NCBI RefSeq assembly: GCF_048128805.1
Contig: NC_135998.1
Span: 7,592,656-7,656,655, forward strand
DNA: 64,000 nucleotides
Direction of reading: 5' to 3'
Origin: Centroberyx gerrardi
Taxonomy: Eukaryota; Chordata; Actinopteri; Beryciformes; Berycidae
Of this stretch, positions 40,658 to 52,956 are shown piece by piece (positions within the stretch are counted from its first letter, which is position 1; each line of letters begins with the position of its first letter). The notes under the pieces were generated by a model. That model was not told the DNA's origin. It was given only the letters and a program-made list of their open reading frames with translations, and did not search any database. Made by a program: the position numbers and the translations under genes.

Positions 40658-41692
40658 GTAAATAAAATATATATTTTTGTATTAATCATCAGGACATTCG
40701 TTATGAATGGTTATTATTTCAAGGATTCGAACAGCCTGCATCACTGTCTTGACCATCAATTCCTGACTAGATCAACCAGCTCTCCACCAGCCGTCCACCA
40801 CCGATACATTACACCTTGATGTTAGCTAGCCAGCTAACGTTAGCCAGTCTGTTCTGCACTAGGAGTAACGTTAAGAGTGCTGCACATAGAAAACTATCCA
40901 CCGTCTAACGTTAGTCGGAATCTGACCCAATGAGTTTGCAGGCGAGCTGTAGTATGCACTTTACCTTTTACCATCATGTAACCTAGCCTTGGCCAGTGAA
41001 TCACTCGCCAACCGTTGGTGGTTAGCATCATTTGGAAAATCATTTGGTTAGTTAAATCGTCAGTGGCATTGCAGTACCGTTATGTGGGTCTGCACCGTCC
41101 TGTGAAGCTGGCTACATCTATTTAGGGAAAAAAACATTAGGCTTTTCTCGCCCTTGATCATGCCATAGTCATAGGAATATAGTCAGGCAACTGTGGCTCT
41201 GACCCTTGCACTCCTTACCATTGGGTAATTTTGTGACGTAGGATGTAACAAAGCTGTAAAGTGCCAGTAAATTGTGCAATAGTATTTCATAAAAAGTACA
41301 AGTTAAAGGATAAAGTAAGTTGAAATATACCATAGAACAGAGCTGTAAAGTGCACATGTGCGATAGACACATGTTCAGCACTAGGATAGCAACAGGCTAT
41401 TGTTTTTGAATCTGTTGTTGTTTTTGCGGACAAACCTCCATCTCTTCCCTAATGGAAGCAAGCAGTTAGCTGGATAAGAGGGATCCATTCTGCAGGAGTG
41501 CTTAAGGTGGAAAACTGTAATCATTCAAGTCTGAGTGATGAGGTCTCACACAGCAAGTTCAGTTGTCAGTAGTCCAGTAGCAGCTATCAATGATTAATTA
41601 ACTTTATTTTAAGGAATTTACTGTCTCGTCTGATGTACTCCTCTGTGAGTGGCTGACTGGATGTAAATCTATCGGCAGTGACCTTGTCTCAG
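40658..41692. other. prkab1 intron 1 (5' UTR intron)
   Basis: No repeat or gene recognised. Short inverted GCTAACGTTAGC words occur at 40825-40850 and GTTAG words near 40870-40915. The acceptor is TTGTCTCAG at 41684-41692. Confidence 0.5.
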
Positions 41693-41717
41693 CGTACAAG
41701 AAGAGGACGAGGAAGTC

Positions 41718-41867
41718 ATGGGGAACACGAGCAGCGAGAGAGCTGCGATGGGCCAGGGGGAGAAGGCTCACCGCCGGGACAGCCGAGGCACCAAGGAGGG
41801 AGAGAGGCCAAAAATCCTGATGGACAGCCCCGAGGATGCAGATATCTTTCATGGTGAAGACATGAAA
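41718..41867 (+). CDS. prkab1: prkab1 coding exon 1 (residues 1-50)
   Basis: The exon begins at 41693 after TTGTCTCAG; the ATG follows after 25 bases. Donor AAA|GTAAGT. It encodes the myristoylated N-terminus, the basic-Ser patch RRDSRG and the conserved KILMDSPEDADIFH. Confidence 0.96.
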
Positions 41868-44800
41868 GTAAGTTATAGCGCCGTTAAGGGGAATTCAGAT
41901 AATCTGTCAGTTGGTGCCCATAGACTTCTTGGAATCCATCGTACATGAGCTAAATGAATGGAGGAGGAACAGTTAATTGTGGTATTTTATGGCTGTAGGC
42001 TCCTTTAGAGAAAGAGGAGTTCCTTGCGTGGCAGCAGGACTTGGAATCAGATGACAAGGGGCCAGCTTTAGACCGGCCGACGGTGTTTCGCTGGACTGGA
42101 GATGGCAAGGAGGTCTACCTGTCTGGATCCTTCAACAACTGGGCCAACAAGATCCCCCTTATCAGAAGGTAAGAGAGTAGCCTGACCATCTGGGATAGTA
42201 TTTTTTTATTTTTTTCTAGATATGTTTATTGACTTTTTGCTTTGCACTGTACAGAACATACAAGTGCATGTTACAAGCAAAAATGTATATGTAAACATAA
42301 ATAGGACAACATAAAATAAGAATGAAACAAAATTGAATGACATGAAAACCAAAACTTAACAAAACCCAGCTGAGCATGTGTATATATATATATGATACCA
42401 CTTTGGTACAGGTACAGTTACCAATCATAATTGTAGGAGTCACATATGGAAAATTAGTACAACATCAGTTAAGGTTGCATCTTATCAACTTATCCTTAAT
42501 ATAAATGTTCTGGGATGGGTACAGTATATGTGTAAGGGATGTACAGGTATAGTTTTGTCTTTTGTTTTTCATCACCTATACCTTATAGTGTGTGGAAAAG
42601 GTTTCTGTATTGGCACTTTTAACTGATAAACTGTGTGTTACCATTCCTCATACCATTCCTCCAAGTTATGAAAGCCTTTTGCCGCAATAACTTTCAGGTG
42701 AACAAATTTTACTGACTAAAATTCAAAATGTCACAGTATCCCTTCAAGTTTCTGGGAGTAAGAATGCTGATCTAGATCCAGTTTAACCTGTCCGGCTGTT
42801 ATGAGCAGGATGGTCAAAAAAATGTGGTGACTAGTCCAAAATCAGCTCACGCCCATTAGAGGCCAGATACATACCACCTGTAAGTTTGAACACTTGGGTC
42901 ATAACTGTGTGCTTAATGCTCTCTCTTCTCCTCCCTCAAAGTCAGAACAACTTTGTGGCCATCGTTGAGCTACCTGAAGGCGAGCATCAGTACAAGTTTT
43001 ATGTGGATGGCCAGTGGACCCATGACCCCACTGAGGTCAGCAGACATTCATGATCACCTCAAAGGATTACACACTTTTTGTTAAATAAGCTCTTTGATCA
43101 ACTCACCATCATGCAGCCAGAAGAACTGTTACAGTTGTGAATACAGTGTTATGAAGCCCTTTTCAAACTAGATCAGTTTTACTGGGGAAGGTCCTGTATT
43201 TGTTATTATTACCATCTACATCTGTAAATTTAATCCAGCACAGATCTGCCATGGCTGAAATATTTGGAAAGCAAAAAAAAAAAAAAAAATCCAGATCAAA
43301 TTTATTTTATTTTAGTTAGTAGTTTATTTGATAGAGACAGTGCAGTCAACATAATTATACTTCACAACTGAAATATAGAAGATGTGTTCACATGGAGTTT
43401 GTAGCTACTGCTACTTTCCAAACCTAGTCCCTAGTCGGGCTTTTAAATAGATTACAACTAGGTTATCTAAAATGTCTTGTATAGGCAAATAAAAAGTACA
43501 GAAATAAAAAAAATTGCCTACATTATTCATCATCACAATCGCACAATATATGTATATATATGTACACACATAATATCACATGACCTACCTACCTACCTTC
43601 TGACAATAGTAATCAAGTTTGAACTGACATCTTCATAACGTGATAATGCATAATGTTTTGGGGGAGCAGCAGATTGTCCAGTCAGCATGTGCTTAAGTCC
43701 AAGTGTAGATCATGATGTTTTAATCCTGGCTACGAACAGGATTTTGAGGGAAATCGGAGATCCTTTATCCTGTACGAATGGTCCTCTGGATTAAGGGAAT
43801 ATGGTAGCACTTTTGAAATGATATTGAACTATCATATGTTCCAAAAAGTGTTAGCATGCTTAGAGGTGACACATAATGTTGTGAAATAAATACTGGAGAC
43901 ACCAAGGTGAATGTGTTACCACTCTTCTTTTTGTACAGTGGTGAGTTGTTCAAGGGGCTTGTTTTGCTTCTGTCCTGTTGTGCTTATTTGTAATGTTGAG
44001 TTTTAGTTTGACTCAATTTGAATCTCATGGTTCCTCACAGCCAGTTATCACCAACCAGCTCGGCACGGTCAACAATATCATCCAGGTGAAGAAAACAGAC
44101 TTTGAGGTGTTTGATGCTCTCATGGTGGACTCACAGAAATGCTCCGACATGTCAGGTGAGCGCTCACCACCCCTTCTTATGTCTGCTTTGTTAACATTCA
44201 GTTGTACACACAGTAGAATAGAGTACAGGGTTCCTACAGAGGTCTGGAAAGGCTGGAAAAGTATAATAAAACAACTTGAAAAAAGAATAAGAAAGGAGCG
44301 CTTCTTGGATCTGAGGTAGTAGAGGACAGCAAAAAACTGGTGCTCTGTGGTTGGCGGGTACAACAATACCCCAAAAATACTAGGGATATTCCTTGCCAGT
44401 CACGTAAGATACATATGAGGAAGTAAAGACATGAATTCCTTAAAGAAAAACCACAGCACTCTGTCTGCAGGTACGAAAATGTAAAAAGCCTTTATTATAT
44501 TGGCTACATAATATAAACAGCTACCAAAAAAGTATAAAACACAAAAGTATAAGGTACTTAAACCAAATTTGATCATTTCCAGGTCTTGACATGTTTGGGA
44601 TTTACACAAAAGTCTGTAAAGTATGGAAACGTTTTGTTGTTCAGACCCCATACACATAATAATATTTGTAGGGGAAAATAAAATCCTCAGCTACAGATGT
44701 GGCCACATTGTCCAGCTATCAGCAAACATCATATTAAATACCAATACCAACCACAAAATAATTTTGAAATGGAAAATGTGTATGAACCCTGTATACAGAG

Positions 44801-47488
44801 TACAGGATTCCTACACTGATCTGAAATGTATGGAAAAGTTTGAAAAATTAATCTGGAAAAAAAACAGAAAAAGATACAAAAAGTCAGCTGAAAATAAGAC
44901 TATAGTGTATTGGAAAGCTGTCCTTGAGGTGTGAGCTAAACAGACCGCAGCAGCACATTAACTCAGTTTTCAAGTCATGCTCTCCCCTTGCTGGCTACAT
45001 ATTAATACTTTAACTACTCTCCTCTCTTCCTCTGTCAGACCTCTCCAGCTCCCCTCCTGGGCCGTACCATCAGGACGCCTATGTTCCCAAACAGGAAGAA
45101 AAGTTTAAGTCTCCACCCATCCTCCCGCCTCACCTGCTGCAGGTCATCCTCAACAAAGACACCGGAATTTCTGTAAGTATCCCAGGCTGCAATTTTGTTT
45201 TCTCTTTTTTGAAAAAACATTTCAGCCATTGTAGACACACAACTCCCATTCATTCCCATAGTAGATTTTCTTGTTAATGTTGTTTAACCTCCCTGCCTAT
45301 TCTTTCTGGCTATTTTGTGCTGTCATTTTCACATCCTTGAAATATACAAGTGCCACTTTATCTTCTTATACTTTCCCTTCACCCACTTCAATTATCTTCA
45401 GCTATAGAGCAATATGGTCTAGTTGACATTTTCATATGGCCATATAGTCATAATTTCCCAGTAAATATCAGCATACATCATATTAAACACAATAAAAAAG
45501 GTCAAATCGGAAATTTAAGGCCTGGAAAAAGTGTGACATTTTGAAATGGAAAGTCAAAGTTCTTTTGTTGTCTACTTCTTCAAAGGTTAATTGTCTTTTT
45601 TTTTTTTCGTCAGTGTGACCCTGCATTACTCCCAGAGCCCAACCACGTCATGCTCAACCACCTCTATGCTCTCTCCATTAAGGTAAGGTCACAAGTAGAC
45701 TGAATCGAACCAGTAAAGTGTTGTTAAAGACAGTCCTTGACATTTTTTGTCTGCCACTTTTCAGCACCAGGTGCTTCTTGCAATGTGGGAAAAGTGTATC
45801 TGTATCGTCACATCAGTCATCCTAAAAATGACTAGCTTTGTTAGCCGTTTTAATAGAAACTGGATGCTGCTGCTGCTACTAGCAGGCTTGCATGTAGGTT
45901 GCAGGGCAAAGTCTATCTGTGGAATGCCAGCAATGATAACAAGCTGCTAATAGGGTAGCTGAAGGATAACAACACTTTTTTCCCACATTGTGACAAGACA
46001 CAAACAAACTAAAATTCAAAATGTCAAGATTGGAGGTTGGAATAAACGGGGGGAAAAGGAAAAACATAAAACAAAACACGCAAGCAGAGTACACACTTGT
46101 CCCCTGCTCCTAGGTTCCCATCTAAACCGCACACAGTGTTTTCCGTAAGTGTTGGCAGCTTGTCAAACAGCCAGTTGCTGACTGATTTCCAGCTGGCTAC
46201 TTTTTTAATAGTCATTTTTGTTTTTAATGTGGGTGATACTCCTGAAAGCCATATTGATGTTAGGAGCTTTGTAATTGTGATCAAACAAACCTATCAAAAC
46301 CAAATTGCAGCTTTACACGTTTAGAGATACTCGATTGATGTAAAATTAACCCCGGGATACAAACGTAGAATTATCATTATCACTAAAAATGTCACTAAAA
46401 CAGACCAAGTCGAGATTAATGCACAAGATAAAAGAGGTGCCAAAACGCCCTGCCGCCATCTCGCCTTGCCTCTCTAGAGACAGTCAGGTTAACTATGATG
46501 AGAATGTAGAAGAGACTTCTAGCAGCTTCGGTGGCTGGAGGGTTGATCCAACTGCAACTCAACATGGTCCACAAAATCATTAATGACAAGGCACCAAAGT
46601 ACCTGAGGAACTATTTCCAGAGGGCCGGACAAGTTCATGAATATCACATTGCTGTCCGGCGCCTGCCCAGCTTTAAGACAAATACCTGTAAATGTTCTTC
46701 CAGGTTCTCTGCAGCTGTAAAGTGGAATAAACAACCTCTCCATTAAAGAATTAGCTAATCCTGCTCACTTTAGGGAAAAATTCAAGTCCTGGCTAATGGA
46801 CGATATAGAAGTGTAATATTGACCTATACAATCAGATCAAACTACATTTTTCTATAGTTTCATAGTTTCATTCCCTAAGTTAATTGTGATGTAAATTATC
46901 TCCATGGTGATTTTATGTGCATTTCATTGGTCGCCATTGTCTTTTTAGTATCAAGGTCCATTCTGCTGACATCTTGCCACTGTCTGAAACATCAAGGACC
47001 ACAATCAAAATAAGACTGTGACTTTATTGTGTCTCCCCATGACAGTGTGTAATGTGATTTTTAATACTGATTTTCTACGAAATTAAACAAAACTAAGCTG
47101 TGGTAGTGCAGGAGAAGGGAAGTTTGCTCCTGTAGCTTCTCATCCAACCAGTCAGTTTCCTGTTGTGAAAACAAATGTGAATTTCTATTTTATAATATTT
47201 TAGCTTATCTTGATGGCTGGCAGGCAGGCTGACTTTTAAATATTTTGCTGTCTCCACTGTCAACAGATGTTTAACTGATACAAATGATAACTTTGTTACA
47301 CTGACAGGCTGGTTAGTGTGCATCTTACTGAGTGAGTCTCATAATTGTTTGTGAATTGTGAATTGTTTTTAAGTATAATATTTCCTCCATGCTCTCTTTC
47401 TCTACCGCAGGATGGGGTGATGGTGCTCAGTGCAACACACCGCTACAAGAAGAAGTATGTCACCACCTTACTCTATAAGCCCATTTGA
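41718..47488 (+). CDS. prkab1: AMP-activated protein kinase subunit beta-1, spliced, 269 aa
   Basis: Join 41718-41867, 41999-42168, 42942-43035, 44041-44155, 45039-45172, 45614-45682 and 47411-47488; 810 nt with all phases consistent. Human beta-1 is 270 aa, and the product is nearly collinear with it. It is the scaffold of the AMPK heterotrimer, binding the alpha kinase and gamma nucleotide-sensing subunits. Visible: MGNTSS start with N-myristoylation Gly2; a carbohydrate-binding module (about 76-138) with Trp98, Lys125 and Trp132 at the known glycogen-contact positions; Ser107 equal to mammalian Ser108 at the drug/metabolite site; and the C-terminal subunit-interacting domain from PPILPPHLLQVILN to the end YKPI. 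Fish often keep two beta-1 copies; which one this is cannot be told here. Confidence 0.97.
41999..42168 (+). CDS. prkab1: prkab1 coding exon 2 (start of glycogen-binding module)
   Basis: Acceptor GCTGTAG, donor AAG|GTAAGA, leaving phase 2. It encodes EKEEFLAWQQDLE and the first half of the carbohydrate-binding module, TVFRWTGDGKEVYLSGSFNN with Trp98. Confidence 0.96.
42942..43035 (+). CDS. prkab1: prkab1 coding exon 3 (second half of glycogen-binding module)
   Basis: Acceptor CTCAAAG, donor GAG|GTCAGC. It encodes SQNNFVAIVELPEGEHQYKF and VDGQWTHDPTE, with Lys125 and Trp132. The donor GTCAGC is weaker than the others. Confidence 0.95.
44041..44155 (+). CDS. prkab1: prkab1 coding exon 4
   Basis: Acceptor CTCACAG, donor TCAG|GTGAGC, leaving phase 1. 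It encodes PVITNQLGTVNNIIQVKKTD and the FEVFDALMVDSQKCSDMS linker. Confidence 0.96.
45039..45172 (+). CDS. prkab1: prkab1 coding exon 5 (start of alpha/gamma-binding domain)
   Basis: Acceptor TCTGTCAG, donor TCT|GTAAGT. It encodes DLSSSPPGPYHQ, then the start of the C-terminal interaction domain, FKSPPILPPHLLQVILNKD. Confidence 0.96.
45614..45682 (+). CDS. prkab1: prkab1 coding exon 6
   Basis: Acceptor TTCGTCAG after a poly-T tract, donor AAG|GTAAGG; exactly 23 codons, phase 0 on both sides. It encodes CDPALLPEPNHVMLNHLYAL. Confidence 0.96.
46380..47040 (+). pseudogene. LINE-derived fragment in prkab1 intron
   Basis: Frames at 46400-46745 encode VHKIINDKAPKYLRNYFQ and SSRFSAAVKWNKQPLH-like blocks, which resemble the C-terminal tail of fish non-LTR retrotransposons (a K-I-x-N-x-x-A-P-x-Y-L region and a W-N-x-L-P block). 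Frameshifts break it and no RT core is left. Confidence 0.5.
47411..47488 (+). CDS. prkab1: prkab1 coding exon 7 and stop
   Basis: Acceptor CTACCGCAG, stop TGA at 47486-47488. It encodes DGVMVLSATHRYKKKYVTTL and the terminal LYKPI. The preceding intron (45683-47410) contains a LINE fragment. Confidence 0.96.
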   Translation, partial: DGVMVLSATHRYKKKYVTTLLYKPI

Positions 47489-48571
47489 CTGAAGACCCCT
47501 ATCTTGTTAATTCTACCCCAGTGTATTACTGCACACTGAGTGTACAAACTATTAGGTCCACCTGCTCTCTCCATTAAGTAGAAAGACCAGGTGAATCCGG
47601 GCCATTTCCCTTATGGATTTTACCTATTAAATCCACATTCTGCCATGAAGAAGAACAAGTAGCAACTTTCAGAAATAGTGTTTACAAACTGCTTTACAGT
47701 AATACATAGAAGCCAAAAGATACATTAAAACTGGATTATGTAAAAATAAAGCAGGCACGTACAATTTAACTAACATGCAGTAGCTGAAGACAAATCATTT
47801 AAAAGCCTGTTTGTAAAAATGGGTTTTAAGAGGTTATTTAAATGTAACACTAATTTTTCCAACCTAAGCTCTTCAGACACGGCCTTTCAAAGCAGTTCAA
47901 GTTTCAAGTTTCCCTGCATGAGGATTTTAGGTTGAGCTTCGAGTTCGAGTCGTAAGGGGCTAAAAGGTCTGAGATGATATTTTGTACACTCATTGTATAT
48001 GCAGTTATTATGTACATCTGTTTAGGATGATAAACGTCTCTCAGTCACTCTAATCCTCCTTAATCTGCCTTTCTTATTTGTTCACCAACTGCCCTCTGTA
48101 GTTTTCAAAACAACAGCTTTGCTCAGTAGGCATAGAGAGGCGATAATAACAAGGCAGAACACTATTACATGTCTGTTTTCAAAACAGATGGAAATGTGAT
48201 GTGGAGGTTTGGGGTTGTTGGGGAAATCTGTAAGTGTTCAGAGAATACAGAGGCTTGTGAGATACTTGTGTTTGGACATGAAATCTCTGGTTGAGAAGAC
48301 AGGACGGGTACAAACAAGATGTGGATGTGTCGAAATGTGATGTCATGATTGGTCAGAGAAGGAAAAAAATGCACTGCAACAAGTTCTCCACTGCTGTTTC
48401 TTTTGTCTATTTATCTCTAATTTGATGAGTTTAGTTTATTTAGTAATGCTCACACAGCGCACAGTAGAGAATTTTTGTTTCATTTGTATAGTTGTTTGAA
48501 TTCGTGTAGTATCACGTTATATAACTTTGGTTAATGTTAGGTCAAACAGCTCCCTTTATGTAGTCGAGGGC

Positions 48572-49258
48572 AGTGTTGAGGTCAAGACCATTCCAGGCAA
48601 GACTGAGACGAGACCAAGACGTGTCTTAGCTGATAGAGTTAGGATGAAGACCAGATGAGACCAAAACCATAATAAGTTGAGTCTTTTCAGAGAACTGAAT
48701 TTGGTCTAAACTTTACAATTGCGATATTAATTTTGTACTTTAATGACATACATTTAGTTTTAATTCGCAGTGTATACATAGTGAGGCCTGAACACTCATC
48801 GCAGCACAACACATGAAGTGTCAGAGGAATAGCGCTTTGCTCATTGACTGTCAGTCAATTTAGCATTCTTCAAATTATTGATCCACTATTGCTGTAGTGG
48901 TAGAATGATTTTCCTTCTTTTATGCAGTGTAATTCTGTAAAAGTAATGCAGAACATTAGAGTAACACCAGATAGCTGATGATGTACCTTGCTGGCATAGT
49001 AAACATGACAGCATGGGTTTGTGCCATGCAAAGTTGCCAACCTATAGTAGCTATGCCTATTCCTACAGAGACAAATCTCAGACCATTTCATTCAATTGGT
49101 TGTTCAGCTAAAAAATAATAAAAAGAACATGGGCATTTCAAGATATTCAAGACATGAACAAGAGAACGAGACAAATTAGGTCAAAGACCAAGACAAGTCC
49201 ATGTCTCTTTGTCTCAAGGAGGGTCACAAGGCCAAGACTGAGCTCAAGAACTACAACA
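48572..49258. mobile_element. Inverted-repeat element with CAGTGTTG ends
   Basis: Left end CAGTGTTGAGGTCAAGACC and right end (inward) CAGTGTTGTAGTTCTTGAG. Both flanks are rich in AAGACC/GAGAC words (AGACCAAGAC). No transposase frame. CAGTG-type ends suggest a hAT derivative, but no target duplication was verified. Confidence 0.55.
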
Positions 49259-49402
49259 CTGATCAAGGGACCAGCACAGGAACATGTGACAGACTGGTAC
49301 TGTTACTGAAGATTTTTGTTATGATAAAGATGTGTTTGTCTATATTGTTAAAGGTCTGTGTATATTTCACATGAAGTCTGGAGGATTGGAATATGCTCTG
49401 AG

Positions 49403-49986
49403 TTAAAGATACTATGTGTAGCAGTCTGAAACATCAATATGTCATTGTCAAAATTAATTATGGTACCTTGATATAATTACCATAAACAAATGAGACCATG
49501 GTCAAGATGATTGGTAGCCTCTCTCTCATGCCAGTGGTATTGATAATGCTAGTGTTTCCCACAAACCCCATTGATTTCTGTTACATAGAGGATGTTGCTA
49601 CTTGTACCTCTCTCTGGTATTGCTCTGCGTGTTTGTTTTCTCTTAAGGATAAACATGTTGGAAGTTATTTTTCCATAGGTGTTTCATTTGATCCACCATC
49701 TACCATTGTGAGAAACTCTGAAAGTTTTAGCTTTGTTTGCACTTGAAGAACAGCACCCTCTTCCTGTTTTGTGCCGTAAATCGATCTCCCCTTGTGTAAT
49801 AGTAAAGTAATCCATCAGATTTCCTGCCAAATCCGACCCGGTGGCTCACAGTGTAAATTGCAGTGTAGAGGCTGCCAATCTTCTTGGTGATGATCTCAAT
49901 TGTTTATGGTAATTATACTAATGTCTCGAAATTAATGTGGTAATGATTTATTGATGTTAAAATGCTACACGTAGAACCTTTTAAAG
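49403..49986. mobile_element. MITE with long (about 90-base) inverted ends
   Basis: The left arm (TTAAAGATACTATGTGTAGC ... ATAATTACCATAAACAA) matches the inverse of the right arm (TTGTTTATGGTAATTATAC ... GCTACACGTAGAACCTTTTA). The interior contains no support for a gene, although an 82-codon frame exists at 49498-49746. Confidence 0.75.
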
Positions 49987-52756
49987 AAATTGCAATCATT
50001 GAAATCTTTGTTATTGTAACCCTTTGAACCATGCTGGTGTGTACACTTTTTTCCATTTTGTGAGAGATTTCTATTAAAGATTAAGTTATGAATTCATATG
50101 CAGTTTGTTGTTTTGTTTTTGATAATTTGGGTCTGCTATACTGGATTTAAATACAGCAGTACGTAAGTGCAATTATATTTTCCCTGCTTCCAATATGCAC
50201 TGTTATTGTTTCTTTGTCTTCAGGCCTTTTTATAATAACAATCCAGTGGCAACCTGTGTAGCACACATTGCTCCTTTTGATTCGCTGTCATCTTGCGGCC
50301 CCTCTGCAGTGATTTTGATGGCAATTTGTCCCCGCCTGTGAAGGCTAGCAAACTGCAGAGCCTGGCCTGTGAACCATAGTCAGAGTGAATAACAGAGGGA
50401 AATACACAAAATACTCTCTGTGACATCAGTTTTACCGACAAAAGAAACAAGCTATTTCCATTATAAACTCACTAGTGTTCTGCTGCTAGCTGGATGGCTA
50501 GCTTTGCTGCTGTTGTTTGTTGTAGGAGGATTTTGAAACGGGTAACACACAGCGCACAGGAAGGAGAAGGAGCCGGCCAAAAATCACTGGAGCCAATGAG
50601 AGGATTATCCAAGTGGCCAACATCCGCTATGATAGACTACTGAAAAACCAATTTTTGGCAAATGGGGGAATTCAGGCATGTACACACAATGGGTAAAAGA
50701 GCCGGACTGATAATGTAAAATATATCCTATTTATTTATTATTAATGTTGCACTCCCAAAAAAATTAAAACAAAAACTCTTTGCCTCTCTTGGCCAACCCC
50801 TTACACTGCCTTCTATACCTGCCACTGTCTTTGTCATCCACACAACACCCACACATATGCAAATAAGATTATCATGTAAATGTGCTCAAGCTAAAAATGG
50901 TATCACACAGTAAGATGAAAATGGATACTTTGCCACAAAAATCATACTGTAATGTTTCCATTATCTCTAAAGGTAACATCAGTATCAGTGTTCATAAATG
51001 CATAAATGCGCTGAGTTTATCATGAAGTTAAATGCAGTTCATAGGTTCGGAGGATAACACTTGACTGAACTGAAGATACTATATTGATGAATTAGGACGA
51101 GGGGGAAAGGGGTTGGGATGTGCTATGGGAGCGCATTGAACCTTTGCCACCTCATTGTTTTTCCTCTGATATAATCCAACTTTACAGAAAGTAACCTTGA
51201 TCTATCTGGGACTTGGCCTGGAGAAAAAGATAGTGGAAAATAGAGAGGGTGGACATTTTACATTTAGACATTTAGCTGATACTCTTGCAGTGTAGTGTGA
51301 CAGTGATATAGTAGAATAAGCAGAGAAGTGCTAGAAAAAAAGGGAGGGAATTTCTTTGATGAGAACAAGTTATAACGAGTAGCGGAGGAAGAGGCGGAGA
51401 AGGGAAGGAGGAGACTTGTGACAGCAAACAAAACTGGCAGCATGTTAAACTGTAGGAGTTTACACACTTTGTGTTTGATCATCTGAGAACTAGAAAATAA
51501 AGGTTCAGGTGATTAATCTCAATGAGGAGCAACCGGTTTCCATTAGTGGTAAATTACTGACTACATTCCAGTACCGCCCCCCTCCTGAAACACAGGTAAT
51601 CAATTAAAGGAGGCTGTCGGAGTCAAACATTTTGGCACAGATGTTATGTCTCCAAATTGCATTTCTTTAGACTGCACTCATGTTGGATAGCACAGAACTC
51701 ACTGAATGTACTGAATACTGAATAATGTAATAAAGAGCACTTAAAATGACAAAACTGCAGGGCTGGTTAGTTTCATCTGGGCAACTCTGGGCAACTCTGT
51801 TCTCCTCCTATTAGAATGAAAGCAAGCATATCTGGAAAAAATAATTAACGGGAGTAAAGGCAAGGATCCAGTTTGGCCAGTAGTTTGATTCATTCTTTAT
51901 TAAAAACCTATTGCTAAATCTGAGTTAGCAAGGTGTACGTACAAACTTTGTCATCATACATGACAGATATTTTCCATCTAAAGGATCTATGTGACTGTTT
52001 TGAATCCACAGATCAGCTGGAAAAATCTGAACCGTTTGATATTGGATGAAAGCCATTCTCAGCTGCTACTGTTCAGGTGCTTCTGAGCTCTCAACACACT
52101 GAACAGCACTGCCCTAAGAGTGGGATTTTCCATGCGCCTGTGCACATGGTGGGAAAATGTTACGCATGCATGGCAGTTTAAAGTATGTTTATCTCATGTT
52201 TACCTCTGTCTTTATGGACATTAGGTCACTGCGTATGTGAAAAGAGGGCCCCTAAACGGAGTATAACCTATTTTTGTCATCACCTTTGCTTTGTGACTAT
52301 AGTGCTATTTTTAGCTCAATTTTTAGTCCAATAATGAAATGAAATGGTCCTGCTGTGAATAAGTACATACCACATACATACAGATACAGTCTGGAATGCA
52401 TGCGTTAGTGATTTACAGTTTGATTCCATCATTGTGTATGTAGGATTATTGCAAATTTAGTGTTTTTTTGTAAAAGTGCTGTCAGGTGCACAACCAGTGA
52501 CACTGCCATGAAGCTTGATGAGAAGTCTCTTTTCCCTCTATCCTTGGCACTACCACTACTACACATGTGAAAAGGCCAATAAGATAAATTTACATGATGT
52601 GTTGTGTGCAGTCAGCGAAAATCGGTCCGCCAATGTCTAGACAGAACATCAAATAAAATGCGACAAGGCTTACAGTTCAGAGTTCATATAGAGTGTGAGA
52701 TTTTTTACTTGCTTTTACACATGCTGGTTTTTGCATGTGCGCACCTTAGAGTCCTT

Positions 52757-52758
52757 GC

Positions 52759-52791
<33 letters not shown>
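52757..52791. repeat. (TG)n microsatellite
   Basis: About 17 TG units, about 60 bases upstream of the TATA box of pla2g1b. Confidence 0.93.
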
Positions 52792-52798
<7 letters not shown>

Positions 52799-52849
52799 GT
52801 GACCACGTGTAGCATGAACATCTGACAGGTCCCACGGTCTCACTCTTGT

Positions 52850-52855
52850 TATAAA
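52850..52855 (+). promoter_or_regulatory. TATA box of pla2g1b
   Basis: TATAAA lies 52 bases upstream of the start codon, so a start site about 30 bases downstream gives a short 5' UTR of roughly 25 bases. This suits a highly expressed secretory-enzyme gene. A CACGTG E-box is at 52804-52809. Confidence 0.65.
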
Positions 52856-52907
52856 CAGGGAGTGAGAGAAGAGCTATACCACTCTGACTGACCGCCTGAC
52901 TCACAAC

Positions 52908-52956
52908 ATGAACACTCTGCAGGCTGCGTTTCTCCTGGCTTTAGGCCTCTCCGTTG
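52908..52956 (+). CDS. pla2g1b: pla2g1b exon 1 (signal peptide)
   Basis: ATG to donor TTG|GTGAGT, leaving phase 1. It encodes [16 protein letters not shown], a plain signal peptide. Too short to be noticed as an open frame alone. Confidence 0.9.

Larger units (their letters stand above)
42169..45613. other. prkab1 introns between coding exons 2 and 6
   Basis: Introns 42169-42941, 43036-44040, 44156-45038 and 45173-45613 are AT-rich. 44215-44290 and 44800-44870 share a GTACAGG(G/A)TTCCTACA..TGGAAA phrase, and a weaker TTAAGGCCTGGAAAAAG-type copy is at 45517-45560; these look like pieces of a common fish MITE. A poly-A tract is at 43275-43290. No gene recognised. Confidence 0.5.
47489..52849. 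other. prkab1 3' UTR and intergenic region up to pla2g1b
   Basis: The prkab1 3' end is not fixed. An ATTAAA at 50073-50078 followed by a T/G-rich stretch (50101-50120) is one candidate; a nearer end is possible. A LINE tail in reverse lies at about 47740-47890, and two inverted-repeat elements at 48572-49258 and 49403-49986. A TG repeat is at 52757-52791. No further gene recognised. Confidence 0.5.

Noticed and set aside
49498..49746. 82-codon frame
   Set aside because: It is the interior of a MITE with long inverted ends and has no known domain.
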